A DNA stretch of 64,000 bases, from NCBI GenBank assembly GCA_022701365.1, contig JAKUHH010000150.1:186001-250000 (forward strand). Direction: 5' to 3'. The stretch comes from Mycocentrospora acerina (Eukaryota; Ascomycota; Dothideomycetes; Pleosporales). The notes beneath the pieces are model-generated. The model did no database searches. It had not been told where the DNA came from and saw nothing but the letters and a program-made list of their open reading frames with translations. Position 1 is the first letter of the stretch. Every line of letters begins with the position of its first letter. The translations under genes and the position numbers were made by a program. Shown one piece after another: positions 44,441 to 57,300 of the stretch.

Positions 44441-45800
44441 GCGGTCATCTCGGAATTTGGCTGCGCAAGAAAATGCGAGTAGGACGGAATGCGATGCCCT
44501 CGTAGTAGGAGCAGGAGCGATTGGGCTTTACGCTGCCATCGCCCTCGCTCGCTGTGATTAGGGCCCCTCGCGTGGACGCAGATTTCCTGTGGTTCGAGGC
44601 GTCGCTCGTGGGCATTGAGTACGGCAGCTTTTCCTACGGACGGCAGAACGAGGCCATCAAGGAGTTGGCGCCAGATTCGTTGCTCAATGTGCCGCAGTCA
44701 TTGCTCAAGGCGTTCCTTTGCACAACCGCGTTGATGACTGGATTGGTGACTGTTCTGGGTGAATGGCAATGACAGTTTGGCACCCAGGACCCACCGGATC
44801 CCTTGTATCCAGACATAATCAAAGTCGGGCAGGACAGTGGGTGCAGCTGGAAAGCAGCCATCTTTTCGCATGCGATGGCACGTGGACTCGGACGTGGGAC
44901 GCGTTAGGCATCAGGACGACCGTTCGCACCAGTGCATTCTAGACCTCCGCTCGCTATGTTTCTGTCGTCGTGGCTGCGAACTGGACGAGCTACCGGAGCG
45001 ACATGCTGCATATTGTCATTCAAGGGGACGAGTTACGCGTCTTGATCGTCTACGGTCAGGCTTCGCGGTGGGTTTTAATATTCAGCATTGCGCACAACTG
45101 AGATATACTGCGGCGCAGCGATAGACTAGGCTGTCGTGGAAACAATAGACTACATCACTTGCTACTTTATGTGTGCAGGAGGTTTCGCCGTGCATCGCCA
45201 ACGATTGCCAATCTAAGCAGAGTGATGCAGCACACACATTTCCTAATGCGGGTGGTCTTGGCGTCAAAATAGTCTTTGCTAATGTGCACAACCTCATCTG
45301 GAAGATTCATGCTATCGAACAGGACTGGTCAAGCGACCTCGATGCCCTGCTAAACATACGTACCCACGAGCGTAAACCCGTTTCTGAAACCAACTGTATG
45401 CAAAACAACTACAACCAAGCTCGCATCACAGCCATTTGCTAAAGCGTGATGTCCACCCTGGCTGATGATCCTGCAAGGAATCGCGGGAACCCGGGAAAGC
45501 GGAAAAGCATCAAACTAGCCATCGCAGCCGGGTAGTCGTTCAGCGGTCACCTCAGTCTTCACATCGGGTATATATATGGCGAGGAAAATCTGAGATACGC
45601 GCCCGAGGAAATTGAGGAGATGCCCTCTTATAGCTAGTACCTCAAGTTTCGATTTATGCCCGGGGGAGGGTTGTCACACAATTGGGTCACGCGCAGGGCT
45701 GTGGCAGTGTTAACACTTGATTTGATTGGCAAGAATAGCTTTACCATCCTGGCAGGCTCGGATAACCCAACCTACTGCACTATGTTGTAGGGCCACAAGG
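44441..45800 (+). pseudogene. FAD_binding_3-type aromatic monooxygenase, shattered
   Basis: Parts of a phenol-hydroxylase-like FAD monooxygenase appear in the right order but in several frames with many stops. The FAD-binding start is DALVVGAGAIGLYAAIALAR (44487-44546, GxGxxG). Then come NVPQSLLKAFL (44686-44718), DGTWTRTWDALGIRTTVRTSAF (about 44875-44940), DAAHTFPNAGGLGV (about 45225-45267, the FAD O3' GD-type motif), VHNLIWKIHAIEQ and RTHERKPVSETN (45285-45390), and the C-terminal LTLDLIGKNSFTILAG (about 45710-45760). Intact enzymes of this group hydroxylate phenols or polyketides using NADPH and O2. The gene is dead. A secondary-metabolism origin is plausible but not shown. Confidence 0.8.
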
Positions 45801-47109
45801 AGTCAATCTCATTTTTCAGCAGTTAGATCGGGGGGTTCCTGACTCGTACGGAGTATAACCAGGGTTGATGGGAATCAAGAATAGGCAACAACTATTTATA
45901 AATCGACCTGATCAGCATAGCGTCGATTGGGCAACATCGCTAGAGGAGGCATTCAATTCCACCAGTAGCGCCATGCGTGCAGGCTATTTCATTAATTAAG
46001 AATCTGTTCACAACATAAAGAAGTTAAACTATCATCCATACTAGTTGTACAAATAAAAAGGAAATACCACAGCACGTAAAGCGAGATGGGTTGTCTGCAA
46101 GGAGATCTTGATGGTCTATGCTACAAACTGATGGCCAAAGAACTTATGTTTGATCACTGATCAATCGCAACAGCTTGGCAAAGACAGTTTCTAAGTAATT
46201 GTATAACGCCTAGCCTTCTGTGCTGCTCACACATTGTCAGCTTTCGTTAATTATCTTTTAAGTGCAATCTGCTTCATATCTACTCGAGATTTCAACTGTG
46301 TAGATATCGAGGTCTCTGAATTCATTATCTCCAACAACCAAATATCGAAATAAAATTTACAACGCAGGCTTCTGATATACCCGCATCTGTAAGCCATCTG
46401 AGAAGGCTCGCACTGGTCACTCAACTTCATCTCACACAGATAGGAGATGCCTAGAAGTCTTATTGGAAGATACGAGATGTATTCACTGACAAGTTCTCTC
46501 TAAAATTCCTTCGTGGAAATTCTAATTATTTTGGTGTCGATTTGAGAGTGCAATAAAAGAGATGATTTATTGCGCATCTACGATGGGGAGACACATGGCT
46601 CCTACTATACAAACCTGAGAGTGATAACTCAATTGCATCCAATCTGAGCGAAGCAAGCAGCCGCTTCTAACGAATACAATAAGAGTTGTGTGCAATGAAC
46701 CAACTTCAATCGCTCTTATGCTTCTTTAGTATATTCCATATTTCACCGAACACCTGATAAACGCCCTCCTACAACAGAAATGAAGAGGCACACTACATGG
46801 ATCTACTGTGAATAGTGTTACAATGGAGCTGGATCGTTTGAAGCTACTATAACCACGCTATGCCAGCCTATCTGGGCCCAGATACAATAGCCAAAAGAAA
46901 ATTCAACGATGGTATAAAACAAAGTACTTTCAACTTTCTACTTCATCTGCGCATGCACACTCATTTTGTGGCAGGTAAATCTTCACATTTTTTTTTAAAT
47001 AAAATTGTTTCCAATCTATTCTGAAAGTATATTGACTCCCTCAAAGAGAAACGCTAAGCATGGCTAAGAGGCAAAATCACAAGCAGGGTCAAAAGATGTA
47101 ATCAAAATT
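45801..47109. other. Intergenic, 1.3 kb
   Basis: AT-rich, no open frame of note and no repeat ends found. Confidence 0.5.
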
Positions 47110-47228
47110 ATGCATGACAGTATGCATTCACTAGTGGTCACATACCTAACTTCTATTCCGCCAGTAAATTGCCTAGATAGGGCTGAGCGAATGGGAAGCC
47201 TTGTTCTCAACGTCCTATGGTCGTAAAT
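47110..47228 (-). pseudogene. 5S rRNA pseudogene
   Basis: Aligns with the intact 5S over its whole length (for example ATAGGGCTGAGCGAATGGGA and TCAACGTCCTATGGTCGTA) but has changes in the conserved 3' half (CATACCTAACTTCTATTCCG for CCACCTGACTACTAGTCCG). Its 3' flank (ATCAAAATTATGCA) is shared with the 32928 copy, which suggests both derive from one parent. Confidence 0.8.
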
Positions 47229-47912
47229 TAAAACCCATTCAAAGGCTGCTTATGGTGTAACAACTAGATCCTGATCTTTGACCTTTGGTTTTTTGGCTAC
47301 AAAACTTTCGACAGCGTGATAGGATCTATAACAGAAGTAGCTGGCGCACCATTCTGACTCCTGTCCCTTCTGAATCGATGACTGAAAAAACCTGTTTTCG
47401 GGCCGACATTAACATTGACTCGCACGTTGTTCTCTTGAGGGGAAAATAAAACTACAACTTCGACAATCGCGGTAGCAGAGAATATGACAAGAACAGGTCT
47501 CATTGAGCAGTTTATAGGTTGTAGTGCACACAACGATTGAGTACTTAGGATGTGTAAAATGTTTCAGCGTGCGTCGTACACGATCTTTCCAAACACAAAA
47601 GTCTGAGAGACATCACAAATTTGATTAATTAATCACATTCATAACCGTACCAAGTATCTAGTATTATCTATGTCTATTCAACTCTTCCAACGTCTCGCAG
47701 TCTCGTTTGTTTTCAATTATTTGTGTATGGGTAATTACCACAATCAATCAGCGGGTGGAGACTTCATGGCGGCCACTACGAATACCCAGTCACTGAGAAT
47801 CTTGATAAACCAATAGAGAAAGCGGCTTTGTTTTCTAGGCTCTATACCGAAGATGCTTTCCCAAATTTTCTTCGATCAAAACCCCATCAAGAGCTGATAT
47901 CAGGTATTGAGT
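47229..47912. other. Intergenic, right arm of the segmental duplication
   Basis: Sequence between the 5S relic and the GH12 stop codon. It aligns in blocks with 43018-43640. No other gene is seen. Confidence 0.5.
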
Positions 47913-48785
47913 CTATTGTACAACCGCGCTGTACGCACTGGTCCTGAAGTTCGCATTGGATCCGCTGATGAAGTTAGCGTTTGAAAGAATACCTCAGCCT
48001 CCTGATAAAAAATGTAGACTTACGTGAAAGGCTCAGTTCCTCCGCCAACACTCAGCAAAAACTGGTCACGGGGCAGACCCTGGAATCCTCGCAGGTAGAT
48101 CAAGAAGTCGTTCAAGTTGCCCGAGAAGTTCGTCACAGTGCTTGCCGCTACGAAGCTGAAGACGTTCATGTCGCCGTTCCTGCCATTAAACAAGTTCCAG
48201 GATACGCCGGCAATCGTCCTTGTTGCAATCGGACGGCCGGTCGAAGAGATCGGGCCAGCACCTCCAAGCGCATTGAGCCAGATCATGATCTCATACTCGT
48301 GTCTCGCGTTCGCGGCGTTGGAGGAGCCGGTGAACAAATCAAATGCAACGTTCGCAATGAGATTGGTTCCGGTGTAGGTGTAGCGCCAGACCGCTGGAAT
48401 GCTCTGAATATCGAAAAGTCGTCTGGGGGTCATAGCAACCACAGCATTGGCATACGACTTCACATGGATGGGGTTGCGAGCCCAGCTCCACGTGGTGTGC
48501 CAGCTTAGGGTTGTACCGCTAATGCCATCAACACCAGTACATTGCGAGCCTGTGCCAGCACTCATGTTCCAGAGGTTCTGTTTCAAATTCGGTTAGTAAT
48601 GTGTCATTAAAGATGGTGGTAAATGGTTGTCTTACGTTGTACACCGTGTAAGGACCAACAACTCGTGAATCCCACTGTCCGCAATAGTCTCCACTCTGGC
48701 GTTCAACCAACGCTTCAGCATCGATAGGCGTGGATGTTGCACGGCAAGCAAGTGCCGTGAGAACGGTGATGATAGAAAACTTCAT
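47913..48785 (-). CDS. GH12 endo-beta-1,4-glucanase (xyloglucanase-type), secreted
   Basis: Three exons (48636-48785, 48024-48577, 47913-47964) join in frame to 251 residues. A signal peptide (MKFSIITVLTALACRATS) and a short propeptide ending VERQ precede the domain. Family marks are YCGQWDSRVVGPYTVYN-NLWNMS, the catalytic nucleophile in RHEYEIMIWLNALGGAGPISS, and the acid/base Glu in GGGTEPFTGSNA, split by the last intron. SWHTTWSWARNPIHVKSYANA lines the substrate cleft. The length is typical. GH12 enzymes cut beta-1,4-glucan or xyloglucan in plant cell walls, so this supports a plant-associated or saprotrophic life. All splice sites are GT..AG. The 3' end is duplicated at 43770. Confidence 0.94.
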
Positions 48786-49168
48786 GTTGAGTGCGAGAGT
48801 GAGAGTCGCTGTCAAGTCACAAGTTGCAAGACTGCGTGTTTGAGCGAGTGAAAGTAGAGAATAATTAAAGCACGCCTAACTTTCACAGGTATTAATACTT
48901 TTTCTCATCGGACATTTGGGCGGATAGGATCTCAATACTTGTCAGTAGTCAAAAGCCCGGTGATATGCATAGATTGTAGTGGGCATGTAGTCTCTGCTAG
49001 CAGACATTGGCATGATGACAGCTAACTGAATGAGTATGCGAATAATATGCTTAGTTTATTACTCATGACACCAGCGGCTTCTCGGATGCTTGGTGTTTGC
49101 ACTCTAAACATCGCATGTTCGTAGGATGATTCTGGACTCTGGAGTTAGGCCGAAATCTCGTATACGTA
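48786..49168. other. GH12 promoter region
   Basis: 383 bases between the GH12 start and the transposon. Possible TATA-like sequence (AATTAAAG, TATTAATAC) lies near 48860-48895. It ends at the TA target site of the transposon. Confidence 0.4.
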
Positions 49169-51666
49169 CCGTGTCCGTGCACTCAATGCGCGGATTCACT
49201 CAATGCGCACCTATCAGAAACTAGCCTAAACTTCAACACGACGTGAATCCACCAAAATGAACTTAATCAAGACTGCAATTAATGCTATTGAAGCGCTAGA
49301 GTTAGGAGAAGATTTTTCATATTCAGAAATAGCTAAAAAGTATGGTGTTGTGCGTTTAACGTTAACTTAAAGGCACCAAGCTATTACAGCGTTGCGTGCA
49401 GCCAGTGCATCTACGCGTCAAAAGCTCAGCCTACAATAAGAGCAGGAGCTTATTAAATATATAGAAAGGCTTACTAAGCAAGGCTTACTACCTACACAAG
49501 AGATAATTTAAAATTTTGCCTCATGTGTGGCTTAAGAGACTGTAAGTGAGAGCTGGGTTACACGCTTCATTAACTAGAATTCACACTATCTCACATCACA
49601 ATAGACGACTAGTATAGACGGCAATCGCCACAAGGCTGATTCAGGGGCTAAATATAAGCTCTATTTCAACCTGTTAGGCGAGAAAATTAATAAGTATAAC
49701 GTTATGCCCTGCAATACATACAATATAGATAAGAAAGGCTTTCTCCTTAGTATCACCAGCCAATCAAAACGAGTGTTCAGCAGGAGAATGTGGGAGAAAA
49801 AGGAGGTTACAGCAGCTATCTAGGATGGCTCACGTAAGTAGATAACCCTTATAGCATGTGTATGTGCAGATAGATTGAGCCTGCCGCCAAGCCTCATATT
49901 TAAGGCTGCTAAAAAGGGCATACGATCAAGCTGGGTTGAGGCAATCAAGGCTAGGAAACACGAGATTTTTGTCAGCTTGTCACCCTCAGGATGGACCAAT
50001 AACAATATAGGCCTTGCCTGGCTTGAGCAGGTGTTCGATTGCCACACTAAGGCAAAGGCAAGGAGATCTCAAAGGCTACTCATCCTTAATAGCCATGGAT
50101 CTCACGTTTCTATGGATTTCTTAGATTACTGTAATAAGAATAGAATCCTTGTTGCTATCCTTCCTCCTCACTCAACCTACACGCTCCAGCCACTTGATGT
50201 GGCTATGTTTAAGCCTCTCTTAACGGCGTATTTAAAGGAGCTCTTAACTTACCTTCACAATAGCCAGGAGCTCCTCCCAGTTAAAAAAGGTGACTTCTTG
50301 CCTCTGTTCTGGAGAGCCTGGCAACGCTCCTTTTAAAAAGAGACAATACTGAAGTCTTTTAAGACAACAGGCATCTCACTGTTTAAACCAGCTAAGATAC
50401 TTAAAAGATTTACTCAGGATAAGCAGGAGTCACCAGAAGGCTCACCTCCTATTAAGACTAATTGGAAGAAGTCAGAAAGGCTGTTACACAAGGCAGTAGT
50501 TAATAAAAACACAGAAGAAGCTAAAAAGCTTAGTTAAACACTCTACTCCCTTTAAGTTCAAAATAAGCTGCTTAAGCTTGAAAACCAGGGGCTCCAAAAA
50601 GCGCTTATTGTTAAGAAGAGGCAGCAGAAGCGTAGCAAGCCTCTTGATTTGCAACAACGTCAAGAGTACCATGGTGGTGCTGTTTTCTGGTCTCCAAGAA
50701 AGGTTCAAGAAGCACGTGTTCGTCAGTCAGTAAAGGAGCAGGAGGAAAANAAAGTCTTTTAAGATAACAGGCATCTCACTGTTTAAACCAGCTAAGATAC
50801 TTAAAAGATTTACTCAGGATAAGCAGGAGTCACCAGAAGGCTCACCTCCTATTAAGACTAATTGGAAGAAGTCAGAAAGGCTGTTACACAAGGCAGTAGT
50901 TAATAAAAACACAGAAGAAGCTAAAAAGCTTAGTTAAACACTCTACTCCCTTTAAGTTCAAAATAAGCTGCTTAAGCTTAAAAACCAGGGGCTCTAAAAA
51001 GCGCTTATTGTTAAGAAGAGGCAGCAGAAGCGTAGCAAGCCTCTTGATTTGCAACAACGTCAAGAGTACCATGGTGGTGCTGTTTTCTGGTCTCCAAGAA
51101 AGGTTCAAGAAGCACGTGTTCGTCAGTCAGTAAAGGAGCAGGAGGAAAAGGAGCTTCAACTCCAAAAAGCTAATACAAAAGAGCTTAAGAAAGCTCATAA
51201 GCTATATCTAGAAAAGATAGCTCAAGAGAAGCGTGTAGCAAGGGAGGCAGCAAAGGCAGTTAAGGAGAAGGAGAAGGCAAAGCAGGCAGCTAAACGGGAG
51301 CGTAAGAGACAGGAGAACAACGCCAGAAAAGCTCTCTAATTATCCTAAAAGGGTAAGAGGAAGGCTTTAAGGCCTCCTCAACAAGCTGCTAAGCGCAGGA
51401 AACAGGTGGTAGATGCGTCAGGTAGTAGTAAGTCTTATAAAGCTGTTCCTGCACCTCTACCACTACAGTCACAAAGAGGCCGTGCGATTAGGCTACTAAG
51501 CAAATTCAAGTAGAGCAAAAGTTTCGCATATATTATCTATACTATCCACCAAAAAATCTCATAATAAGAGCAATTGTGCGTGGCTCAATAACCTCATTTC
51601 TACTTGAGATGGTTTTGGCGATAGGTGCGCATTGAGTGAATCCGCGCATTGAGTGCACGGACACGG
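49169..51666 (+). mobile_element. Fot1/pogo-like DNA transposon (Tc1/mariner superfamily), decayed
   Basis: Perfect 47-base inverted repeats (49169-49215 and 51620-51666, starting CCGTGTCCGTGCACTC) are flanked by the TA dinucleotide on both sides (49167-49168, 51667-51668), the target duplication of this superfamily. Each repeat holds two copies of CACTCAATGCG, probably transposase sites. The internal frame is a pogo-type transposase with stops: an N-terminal helix-turn-helix (NLIKTAINAIEALELGEDFSYSEIAKKYG), a DDE region (SSWVEAIKARKHEIFVSLSPSGWTNNNIG, LLILNSHGSHVSMDFLDYC, VAILPPHSTYTLQPLDVAMF) and the C-terminal HGGAVFWSPRKVQEARV with a Lys/Glu-rich tail. Asn replaces the expected Asp in LLILNSHGSH, so the enzyme is dead even without the stops. 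The length is inflated by a 398-base duplication beside an N. Confidence 0.93.
50352..51149 (+). repeat. 398-base direct duplication around an unknown base (assembly join)
   Basis: 50352-50749 and 50752-51149 are the same sequence 400 bases apart, separated by the only N in the window (50750). I see about three differences, all transitions. The most likely cause is a contig join that failed to merge overlapping ends or mixed two copies of the transposon. Confidence 0.9.
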
Positions 51667-53362
51667 TAAAGACTAAATCTCCTTGTAAAGCGCCGAGCTG
51701 CACCAGAGACTCGAACACGAAGCAAAGTAGACTTATTTCAATGCTTAGTCACGAAAGTAGAGTTTAACAAGTTCTAATAGTATAAACCTACCTAATTAGT
51801 CACTCAATAACAAGTACCTGCTTCCTGCTCTGAAAGATCTTTTGAGAAGCCAAACAATTTATTCCCCAAATCGCAGATAATGCCAACACTTTCATTCCTA
51901 AATAGAAATCCCTGTTAGATTTTTAAGATGGATCTAATGTTGAACTTCTAAATCCGCTAATTTACGACTAATTTTGCATTTAGTGAAGTCCTTGACACGA
52001 CTCTAAAGTTGCAAAGCCAAGGATACCCTGGAGCTAGTGGACTATTTTTAGCAACATTGTAGTCATTGCATTGTACTGTAATTTATTACGCCAAGGTGAC
52101 CATGACAGCTAGATCTCTAGTGAGATTTCAAGGTTTTAGAAGGTTAATTGGTTTTACAGATATGCAGTTAATGGTACCTAATACAGTGACTTCTGTAGAT
52201 TATCGTCAAAACATTCTTAAATTTACTTTGCTGGGTAACAAGAGCTAACAATTCATTAAGAATGTTACCAGACAAATGAAATTCAGTGCTATTATCATAC
52301 AATTTTGGAATAAAGTTGACTATTCACTGAGTTTACAAATATATCTATCCTTAACCACTATGCCCTCATAACCCAATATTCGACTTTTGGGTTGCTCTAC
52401 TCATTACAACCAATATTCACGCAGAAATTTTTAGATGTATGAGGGTGCATATCTTTATCAAGGCGTGAGGAGTTTTAATCACGATGGAAACACGTATCCG
52501 ATCTTATGTGATAAAGACGATATTCTCTTTATCGTTACGCACATACACATTCGCCTTATACAAAGAATTTTCGATCAAATTGATGCGAATCTACTAGCAT
52601 ATGGTCTCATCTGCTGAACATTAACAGTTGGTCAGGTGATCAAGGGTTGTTGCACACACGTTAATATCCTCTACCTTTAGTTGATGTACCTTGAATCAAT
52701 GCTCCCCTCAAATGCCCACACTCTTTCTGCGCAAGTTCTTTTCAAGAACCTCATTGACATTCTTGTAATGATGCTCGCTGAGTGATACATTTTTCTGCAA
52801 GGCAACAGTTAACGGAAATCGGTGAGCCTACTAGTCTTGGAATTGAAGAGTTCATATAAGCATCGCCTGCGATAGTACATTAATAAGCTTTCTGAGAAAG
52901 AAATTAGTCAGTGGTGCTGAAGTATGCTAGCATGGAGGAGGAAATTTTAAAAACTGCGAAGTAAGATTTGAGTATTCTCCAAATGCAGACATTTTCAACA
53001 ACATCAATATTCAATTGATAGTTATTCTATTACTAGATATTGCCTCTCTAGGTTCCGTGAGTTATTAAACACTCAATGTACCCAATCCATGGATGCTGGT
53101 ACGATCCAAATGCATACTAGCTCAAACAATTAGCTGCGAAAGTGCCGATGCTTTAGCTTCTGAAAATATTACAAATTTTTACAGTTCTACCTGTTCCGAT
53201 CTACTAAGTCTTGAGACAAAAGAAGAATACCACGTAAGCAACCTTGTGACCTGCCTTCCAATGCAGATCTTTCTTTCCATTCATAGCCTTTGTTTTGTCT
53301 CTATACTTTACGCTAGTGACCTGCTTGAAAAAATATATATTGCATATGAGTATACACATATA
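51667..53362. other. Gene-poor region after the transposon
   Basis: AT-rich with short open frames only. None shows a start, signal peptide or domain that I recognise. Confidence 0.5.
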
Positions 53363-54054
53363 CTAGTTAGGCCAGCTAGAGATCGATTGATCTTTTGCTG
53401 CATCAGATGGTCTTATCTCACCTCCTCCTCCAGAAAATCTTATAATATGATTTAGGCATTGTGTGTGAAGAGGGCACTCAGAGTTTTCCAGAGGTTGATC
53501 TAAGCGTACATCGGTCATCTCCGATTTAATGAACAGCCCTAGACCGGTGGATACACTCCAAAACGAAGTGATCTTTTCAGAAGCCTTGGACACGTTTTCA
53601 AGCGTGTAGCGGAATGTATTATTACCTGTACATCCAGATCGGACTAGCATTGGTTTTCCATCATTCAGAGTCCAAACACCCTGATCGAATCTCTGAAAGT
53701 TAATAAGGCAACTATCTGAGTTCAGGCCAAGCTTACTCTCGTAGCTCTGAATCTCCATGTGACTCGATACCACACATATTTTGAACCAGTCTCGATACCT
53801 GCGAAAAATATAAGCTCTGACAGTCTCATTGGCGAAGGACAAAGGAGATAAGCAGTGAGATTCGGGTGGTAGATTGAGTAGATCACTGCCCTGTCGTGGA
53901 TGGCAAACTGAGCCGTTTTACATACACAATATGAGCTCGGATATTCATGTCTCCGAACTCTATACTCAGTCTCCATGTACGATGGAGCTTGAAGAGGCGC
54001 GTTGGATGAGCCTGGTTCCACGTGAAACCAATAGTTTCGACAGAAATTATCCAA
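53363..54054 (-). pseudogene. Hypothetical protein relic
   Basis: Two overlapping minus-strand frames (53363-53842 and 53722-54054) read like real protein in composition (for example FRRYRDWFKICVV, LINFQRFDQGVWTLNDGKPML, FWSVSTGLGLFIKSE and, upstream, RVRRHEYPSSYCVCKTAQF). They are out of frame with each other and the upstream one lacks an ATG, so a frameshift or missed intron is needed. No domain is recognised; chance frames cannot be excluded. Confidence 0.25.
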
Positions 54055-57000
54055 ATCTAACGCAATGATGCAGGTTAGTGCGAAAATGGAACCCTCAGCT
54101 TAACAAATTGAATTTTCAAGTCACGTATTATTACATTCATAGCTACCACGCTGCTCTATTGCTAATCAAACTTAATCAATTACATCACCCCATCAATCGT
54201 TCGGTTTGTGTAGCAAATAGTAGAGTTTACCACAATCCTTTGTCCCAAACATCAAGATTTCTACTCGGGAAAAGTAGTTGACTTTACCGGACACCATGGA
54301 TCGAAACGGGCTCAGAACTACTTGCACAACAGATGATACCAAATTGATAATTCAATTCTCGATGGCGCAATCGTTAAATTGTTCACACAGACTTATATTT
54401 CCCCCGTTCCTAAGTCATGAGGGTTGACCAAGATATAGTCACTGTCATATTACAGTAGGGTACGCCTCACAGGTTTCTAGTCTCGCATCCGAGACAATTA
54501 TATTGAATAGGATTAAGACATCGTCCAAACTTCGCAAAAGGACCTTTCCTCAAACTCTGTTGCCCGTGTCAGTCTATAGCCAAACCAAATCTTCAGTCAC
54601 TATCTATATCAATGATGTGAAAATCATCACTTCATTCCTATGGATAAACATCGTCGATCAATCTTAACAAATTCGTCAGTACATCGAGACGATCTTATTT
54701 TGGTCCATATTTTTGATGTTTTTCAACAAATTCTTGAACATTCCAAAAAGAATTGGAAATGTGAAATGTATTAAACAAGTACACTAAAAATTAAGTTCCT
54801 TCTAAGATAATAGTTGGATAAAGCTGCGAGCGAATGATTAATACAGAATATTGAAAAAGAAACTCACCTTGTAAGCAAGATCGTTTTCTTTTTGACGACG
54901 CAAATGAGCGGCGAGGTCAACTACTCTGTTACATTTGGCAAGATTAAGTGACTGTCTCAATAAAAGCCTGTTCTGACGTCACCAAACAATTTCAGTAAAC
55001 TATTAGAAATTTCACATCCGAGTTAGAATTCACCCCAGAGTCGCTTTTGACCGGCACATCTGACATCTCTAGCCTTACCTCCTGTAGACTCAACCAAGCC
55101 ACCACTGTTCTGGTAACAATTAGATTTACAGTCACGTATTGTGCTATCTTACTCTCCCCAAAAAATACGAGACCAAAGTCAAACTCATGACAGCCATGAA
55201 ATTCTGTAGTCAACCACAATTTGGTATTCATTATATCAGGGTTTCACTTCTTGTCGCTGATTTGAAGGAGAACGTTAACGATACATTGGATACTGAAATC
55301 CTATCCAATGGTGGTGAACCAGAGTTTGATCGTGGTTTGTTACGCTGGCGAAAGACCCCTGTCAGTAGGGAAGAGAGTTGAGGATTAACTCTTGTCACGG
55401 CCAAAAAATCAATTGTTCTCTAGCTGTAAGACTATAAGATTGATGTACTCTGCGCGACAACTCTCGACTAGGAAATGTCATCAAGCGTGAGCGAACTAGA
55501 TGCTCCACCGTGTCATGCCTCCACATATCCAGAGACGAGAGAAAAACAACTTCAACTATTTGATTCAAGGATAACTCAGGACCACTCAGCAAGTTTAGCA
55601 TTGGATTAAAATAGTAACAAGCGGTCAGTGTTGCTTGTATCTCAGAACTTTAAATTTGAATTACAATGAGAGTCATGTTCATCAATCATCAGTTACACAG
55701 AACCCGTGCCAAAGAGAACTTATCGCTACGAAATACTCGACCGCACCTATTTCAGGCCAGCTGACACTTTCACAAAAGGGTCACAAGACGCTAAAACCAT
55801 GGGCTTTCGATACTGACAGCCTATCTGTGATTATCAACAACAATCATTTCCTTTCTGGTGAAACCCCGTGCTCAAGTTGAAGAAATTGAATCTCAACTTC
55901 AGGGGCTCTGACAACAAGCCGCAATAAATGTGAGTGTTGAGGTTTATTGCTAAGTTGTATTGAGCATAATCTGGTCTCAAAATGCTTCTCATCCAAAACG
56001 TTGCATTGATGTGACAAAGATATTCGAAATTGTGACTACGCAACCTGTTCGTACAGGAGGTCTTCGAAGGAGACATCAGATCACTAGCTCTACGCATTAT
56101 CTGAGCATTGGTGGACTTTAAAATTCGAAGAGCCGAGTTTCTGACTGCAGGAAATTAGCTCTCTTGCTGCCATATTGCAGAAGCACCGTGCAACAATTTG
56201 GTTTACTGATGATTAATCATGCTTCTTCCTATCAGCTTCATACTTGTGTCATTCGAGACGACATGGTGCTCTGCATCGTGATGAGCTGGCCTTTGCATTA
56301 AATTTCATAAATCATTCCAGGTCGCAGTTCGAGCCACGCTTTGACTCAATGCTTGGGTTTGGCTCGAGCGATCAGCGGTTTGGCGACTCCTGACGACAGC
56401 AATGACAGTATCGGTGCTAAAGCCTTGTAAGTGACTCTCGAGTACAAAGTCGCCATTGAGAAAGAAGGTAAGAGCTGAAGCTGGTGAAAACTACCTCGTG
56501 GATGGTGTCTCAATCTCTGAGCGGCTCAGAAGTTCGAACACAATGGTTCGATCACTGTGGTATACCTGAGAGAGACGCTACGCTTTGAGACTCATGCTTC
56601 GTCGAGTTTCTGCGGTGCAATAAGGTTTTCACTCGGTCCTTTAGAAACGACTTGCCGCGCTCAAATTTCAATTCTTCGAGACCAAAGCGATTGGCTGTTC
56701 ACAAAACACTGACGGTTTTGCAGCCTCTTCAACTCAATATATACAGAACTGTGAGATCCATCCTGATACCATAAATGTGCGGTGTGGTTTCTCCGCAATA
56801 TGGTTGCGAGATACAGACATTGAGGTCAGTGATGTGGCACGTGTCGAGACTTGTGCATACTTGCATCATCTGTATGTATCCTACAATTCTCAATGATTGG
56901 TCACTGTCGGTTGTGCTCCACATCACCATTATGAGCCGAAAGCACAGGAAACGCAAGCCACTGAACTGAGATTCGAGTAGGTTTGTGCTACTAGACTAGT

Positions 57001-57300
57001 CATTTAGACAGAAGGAAACTCTGCACAGAGTTATATCAAGATCAAATCGGCAAGAAAATCAGACAAGTCGCGCCGAACCCTTCTCTTAGTGCGTAGAAGG
57101 TTTGATGCGCGTAAGGCGGTGAGCTACACGTACCCTCTTTCAAAGATTCTTGGTAACACGAGCTCAGTTGACTGGGCCAGCCTCTAAGACTGTCCATCAG
57201 ACGTCACTTGACGATAGTTCGGATCAAGCCGAAACCCCGTAGTCCACATCGGACACCAGTGTCTTCACCATCGTCGCATTCCTCCTGCAGAGTTCCAGTA
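54055..57300. other. Gene-poor region
   Basis: Stop-rich on both strands. Short frames near 55139-55381 and 56391-56700 have no family features. I find no inverted or direct terminal repeats. Confidence 0.5.
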
